Assembly (NCBI RefSeq): GCF_016919445.1
Contig: NZ_CP070356.1
Coordinates: forward strand, 5,273,502 to 5,337,501
Reading direction: 5' to 3'
DNA: 64,000 bases
DNA from: Pseudomonas sp. PDNC002
Lineage (GTDB): Bacteria; Pseudomonadota; Gammaproteobacteria; Pseudomonadales; Pseudomonadaceae
The position numbers were made by a program, and so were the translations under genes. Under the pieces are notes generated by a model. The model made no database searches, had not been told where the DNA came from, and worked only from the letters and a program-made list of their open reading frames with translations. Position 1 is the first letter of the stretch. Each line of letters begins with the position of its first letter. This document shows positions 61,411 to 64,000 of this stretch, one piece after another.

Positions 61411-62970
61411 TCAGGCCGGGTAGCCGGTGATCTCCCGAATGCTCTGGTACAGCGGTTTCAGCTGCTTGTACATGCGCTGGTAAACCTCGTTGTACAGCCG
61501 CTCGTAGGTCCGCTGCGCCTCGGGGTGCGGATGGAAGACATCGCCCACGCGGGTCATGGCGGCGATGGCGCTGGTGAAGTCCGGATAGAGCTTGAGCCCC
61601 ACCGCGCAGTCGATGGCCGCGCCCAGGCCGGAAGCCTCGTAGACGTGCGGGCGCTCCGCCGGCAGGCCGAAGATGTCGGCGGTAAGCTGCATCGCCGCGT
61701 CGCTCTGCGAACCGCCGCCGGCCACGCGCAGGCGCTGGATGTGGGTGCCGGAGCGTTTCTCGATGCGCTCCTTGCCCTGGCGCAGCGCGTAGGCCAGGCC
61801 TTCGAGAATGGCGCGGTAGATGTGCGCGCGGGTATGCACGTCGCCGAAGCCGATGATCGAGCCCTTCGCCTCCAGCCCCGGTTCGCGGATGCCCGGCGTC
61901 CAGTACGGTTGCAACATCAGGCCCATGGAGCCGGCGGGCACGCTGTTGACCAGTTCGTCGAAGAGCTTTTCCGGCTCGATACCCAGCTCCTCGGCGCGCT
62001 GCATTTCGCGCAGGCCGAACTCGCGCTTGAACCAGCTGACCATCCAGAAGCCGCGGTAGATCATCACCTCGGTGTTGAAGTGATCGGGGATCGCCGCCGG
62101 GTACGGCGGGATCAGCGGGATGGTTTCCAGGTAGCGCGAACGGGTGGTGTTGATGGTCGCGGTGGTGCCGTAGGACAAACAGGCCACCGTCGGGTCGATA
62201 GCGCCCGCACCGAGCACTTCGCAGGCCTTGTCGGCACCGGCAGCGATCAGCGGCAGGCCTTCGGGAATACCGGTCAGGCGGCTGGCTTCGGCGGTGATCT
62301 CACCCAGTTTTTCGCCCGGCTTGAACAGCTCCGGCAACTGCTCACGGCGCACATCCAGCGCCTGCCACTTCCAGTCGCGCGGCGCGGCCCACTGCAGCTT
62401 CTTGTAGTCGAACGGCAGGTAGGCGACGCTGCAGGCCACCGAATCCACGTAGCGCCCGCACAGGCGCTGGGTGAGGAAGCCGGAGAGCAGCAATACCTTG
62501 TGCGTGCGCTGGTGGATGTCCGGCTGCTGCTGGGCGACCCAGTTCACCTCGGCCTGGGTACGGAAGTAATCCACCGCACCCTGCGCGCCCACCAGCTTGA
62601 ACAGCCAGCCCCAAGGCCCCTTGATCGACTCGCCCAGCTCGGCGCGACGCTGGTCCAGCCAGATGATCGCCGGGCGCAGCGCCTGCCCAGCTTCGTCGAC
62701 GTGGATCACCGTGCCGCGCTGGGTGGTCAGTGACACACCACGGATGCGGCTGCGGTCGATGTCGACGCTGGCCCACAGGCGCTTGCAGGCTTCGCCCAGC
62801 TGCTCCCAGTAGTAGTCCGGATGCTGCTCGGCCCACCCCGGCTGCGATGAGAAATACGCTTCCAGCTCGACCTTGCCCTTGCCCACCAGGTTGCCCTGGA
62901 GGTCGAAGAGCAGCGCGCGCACGCTCTGGGTACCGTTGTCGATGGCCAGCAGGTAGTTGTTGTTATTCAT
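61411..62970 (-). CDS. FGGY-family carbohydrate kinase
   Basis: The 519-residue protein has the FGGY N-terminal motif AIDNGTQSVRALLFD and the C-terminal signature with RVAGGGSQSDAAMQLTADIFGLP. It resembles xylulokinase/glycerol-kinase relatives, but the substrate cannot be named. The ATG at 62970 starts MNNNNYLLAIDNG; the frame upstream overlaps the next gene and is ignored. It lies 26 bp after the GlpD-like gene, so both probably act in one polyol or sugar-phosphate pathway. Confidence 0.9.
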   Translation of the reverse strand: MNNNNYLLAIDNGTQSVRALLFDLQGNLVGKGKVELEAYFSSQPGWAEQHPDYYWEQLGEACKRLWASVDIDRSRIRGVSLTTQRGTVIHVDEAGQALRPAIIWLDQRRAELGESIKGPWGWLFKLVGAQGAVDYFRTQAEVNWVAQQQPDIHQRTHKVLLLSGFLTQRLCGRYVDSVACSVAYLPFDYKKLQWAAPRDWKWQALDVRREQLPELFKPGEKLGEITAEASRLTGIPEGLPLIAAGADKACEVLGAGAIDPTVACLSYGTTATINTTRSRYLETIPLIPPYPAAIPDHFNTEVMIYRGFWMVSWFKREFGLREMQRAEELGIEPEKLFDELVNSVPAGSMGLMLQPYWTPGIREPGLEAKGSIIGFGDVHTRAHIYRAILEGLAYALRQGKERIEKRSGTHIQRLRVAGGGSQSDAAMQLTADIFGLPAERPHVYEASGLGAAIDCAVGLKLYPDFTSAIAAMTRVGDVFHPHPEAQRTYERLYNEVYQRMYKQLKPLYQSIREITGYPA

Positions 62971-62996
62971 GGGGCTCTTGGTCAATGGAGAGTCGG

Positions 62997-64000
62997 TCAG
63001 TGCGGAAGGCTGTAGCTGCGACGCCACAAGGCCAGGTAGTCCTGTTCTTCGCGTTTCCAGCGCGCGTCGTCCCAACCCAGGCGTGGTTGGCACAGCGCGC
63101 GAATTCTTGGCAACTCATGGGCGGCTCCGTCGGCCAGCAGCAGGCCGATGCGGGTGCGGCGCAGCAACAGGTCATCCAGGTGCAGCACCAGTTCGCCTTC
63201 CGACGCCCAGGCCAGTTCGGCCCAGAGCGAATCGGTGTGACCGATGCATTCGCTGCCCACAGCTTTCAACACCCGCGCCAGCTCCGGCAGTGCACGGCCA
63301 TGGCGGCCGCGCAGGCGGGTTTGCTGGGGCGGAGTCAGACCCGGCAAGGCGACATGTTCGACCGGCTCGAAGACTTGCTCGCCGGCAGCCTCCAGCGGGC
63401 GCTCCAGCATCGGCGCGCAGGCGGTGAGCACCTCCAGCGCCAGCAGGCGGAAGGTAGTGAGCTTGCCGCCGGCCAGGGTCACGCAGCCGGGCTCGATCCA
63501 CAGCGCGTGCTCGCGCTTCTCATCCGACGGCTTGAGCGACGGCGCGCCATCGCTGACTACCGGGCGCACGCCGGCCCAGGTGGAACGCACGTCACCGGCG
63601 GTGATCTGCGCGGACGGGAATTGCTGTGCGCAGGCCGCCAGCAGGTAATCCACTTCCTCGCGGCTGATCGCGGCATCGTCATCCAGGGTTTCGCGATGGT
63701 CCAGGTCGGTGGTGCCGACCACGGTCGCGCCTTCCCAGGGGAAGACGAACACCGGGCGCTTGTCCTGCCCATGCATGAAGCTGAAGGCATGGGCGACCGG
63801 CAGGCGCCACGCCGGCAGCAGCAGGTGACTGCCACGCAGCGGGCGGATGTGCTCGCTGCCATGCTTCTGCCGCAAGGCATCGGCCCAGGCGCCGGTGGCC
63901 AGCGCTACGGCACGGCTGCGGAAGGTGAAACGCTGGCCGCTCTCACTGTCCTCGGCAACCAGCCCTTGCACGCGGCCGTCACGGCGATCCAGTTCGATCA
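62997..64000 (-). CDS. GlpD-like FAD-dependent glycerol-3-phosphate dehydrogenase, C-terminal part
   Basis: The visible 334 codons stay open to the right edge, so the N-terminal FAD motif lies outside. The segment has RSRAVALATGAWADALR, FVFPWEGATVVGTTDLDH, the STWAGVRPVV region, and GCVTLAGGKLTTFR, all typical of the GlpD family. It is co-directional with the FGGY kinase. Because a separate glp locus is expected elsewhere, this may serve another polyol phosphate. Confidence 0.9.
   Translation of the reverse strand, partial: IELDRRDGRVQGLVAEDSESGQRFTFRSRAVALATGAWADALRQKHGSEHIRPLRGSHLLLPAWRLPVAHAFSFMHGQDKRPVFVFPWEGATVVGTTDLDHRETLDDDAAISREEVDYLLAACAQQFPSAQITAGDVRSTWAGVRPVVSDGAPSLKPSDEKREHALWIEPGCVTLAGGKLTTFRLLALEVLTACAPMLERPLEAAGEQVFEPVEHVALPGLTPPQQTRLRGRHGRALPELARVLKAVGSECIGHTDSLWAELAWASEGELVLHLDDLLLRRTRIGLLLADGAAHELPRIRALCQPRLGWDDARWKREEQDYLALWRRSYSLPH

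Overview
The window is chromosomal core DNA of a high-GC gammaproteobacterium of the genus Pseudomonas, most likely a relative of P. aeruginosa (for example the P. citronellolis / nitroreducens / knackmussii branch). I infer this from the protein sequences, from an almost unbroken gene order that, from memory, matches PAO1 PA2961 to PA3025, from PsrA and LexA operators of the Pseudomonas type, and from Pseudomonas-style REP palindromes. I see no prophage, insertion sequence, CRISPR array, tRNA or rRNA gene. Species cannot be fixed from reading alone.

Left part (1-11.6 kb): a leftward run of holB-tmk-mltG-pabC-fabF-acpP-fabG-fabD-plsX-rpmF-yceD covers fatty-acid and phospholipid initiation, ribosomal protein L32, a clamp-loader subunit and peptidoglycan chain-length control. 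A near-consensus promoter heads it, a second promoter serves acpP, and a terminator separates acpP from fabF. yceF runs rightward; sppA, a HAD phosphatase and rluC run leftward. 11.6-15.4 kb: a structured leader and rne (RNase E) with a long QPREER-repeat scaffold. 15.7-22.6 kb: a leftward envelope cluster murB-ptpA-kdsB-ycaR-lpxK-exbD-exbB-comEC. 22.8-28.5 kb: a DUF2062 protein, the Lol lipoprotein exporter (lolC-lolD-lolE), and a rightward, translationally coupled trio of PilZ protein, small secreted protein and glycerophosphodiester phosphodiesterase.

28.5-34.2 kb: sthA, apbE, aroP and an N-terminally extended gap. In PAO1 the six nqr genes lie between apbE and aroP; here apbE directly follows aroP, so the Na+-NQR operon is missing and apbE is left on its own. 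34.3-43.4 kb: mfd-csiV, a methylthioinosine phosphorylase-type gene, nagZ, a YkuD transpeptidase, psrA, and the SOS pair lexA-sulA. 43.1-50.5 kb: small conserved genes, topA, a DUF1653 gene and the fatty-acid oxidation operon fadB-fadA. psrA and fadB carry double PsrA operators of identical geometry, which links fatty-acid sensing to the degradation operon.

51-64 kb: a secreted helical protein, a universal stress protein, a Cys-motif protein, a Uup-type ABC-F ATPase, slt, a LprI-family secreted protein, a MOSC protein, cheV, a YegS-like lipid kinase, an FGGY sugar kinase and the C-terminal part of a GlpD-like dehydrogenase that runs off the right edge. Intergenic spaces here are rich in palindromes: two 12-bp hairpins near 58.1 kb and, near 59.2 kb, two REP copies facing each other across a ten-unit array of 8-bp repeats.

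The window is mostly conserved housekeeping DNA. I did not find a clearly new multi-gene system; the points most worth a second look are regulatory and structural (PsrA double operators, the apparently leaderless yceD mRNA, the rne leader, the RNase E repeat, the orphan apbE, the slt/LprI pairing and the octamer array).
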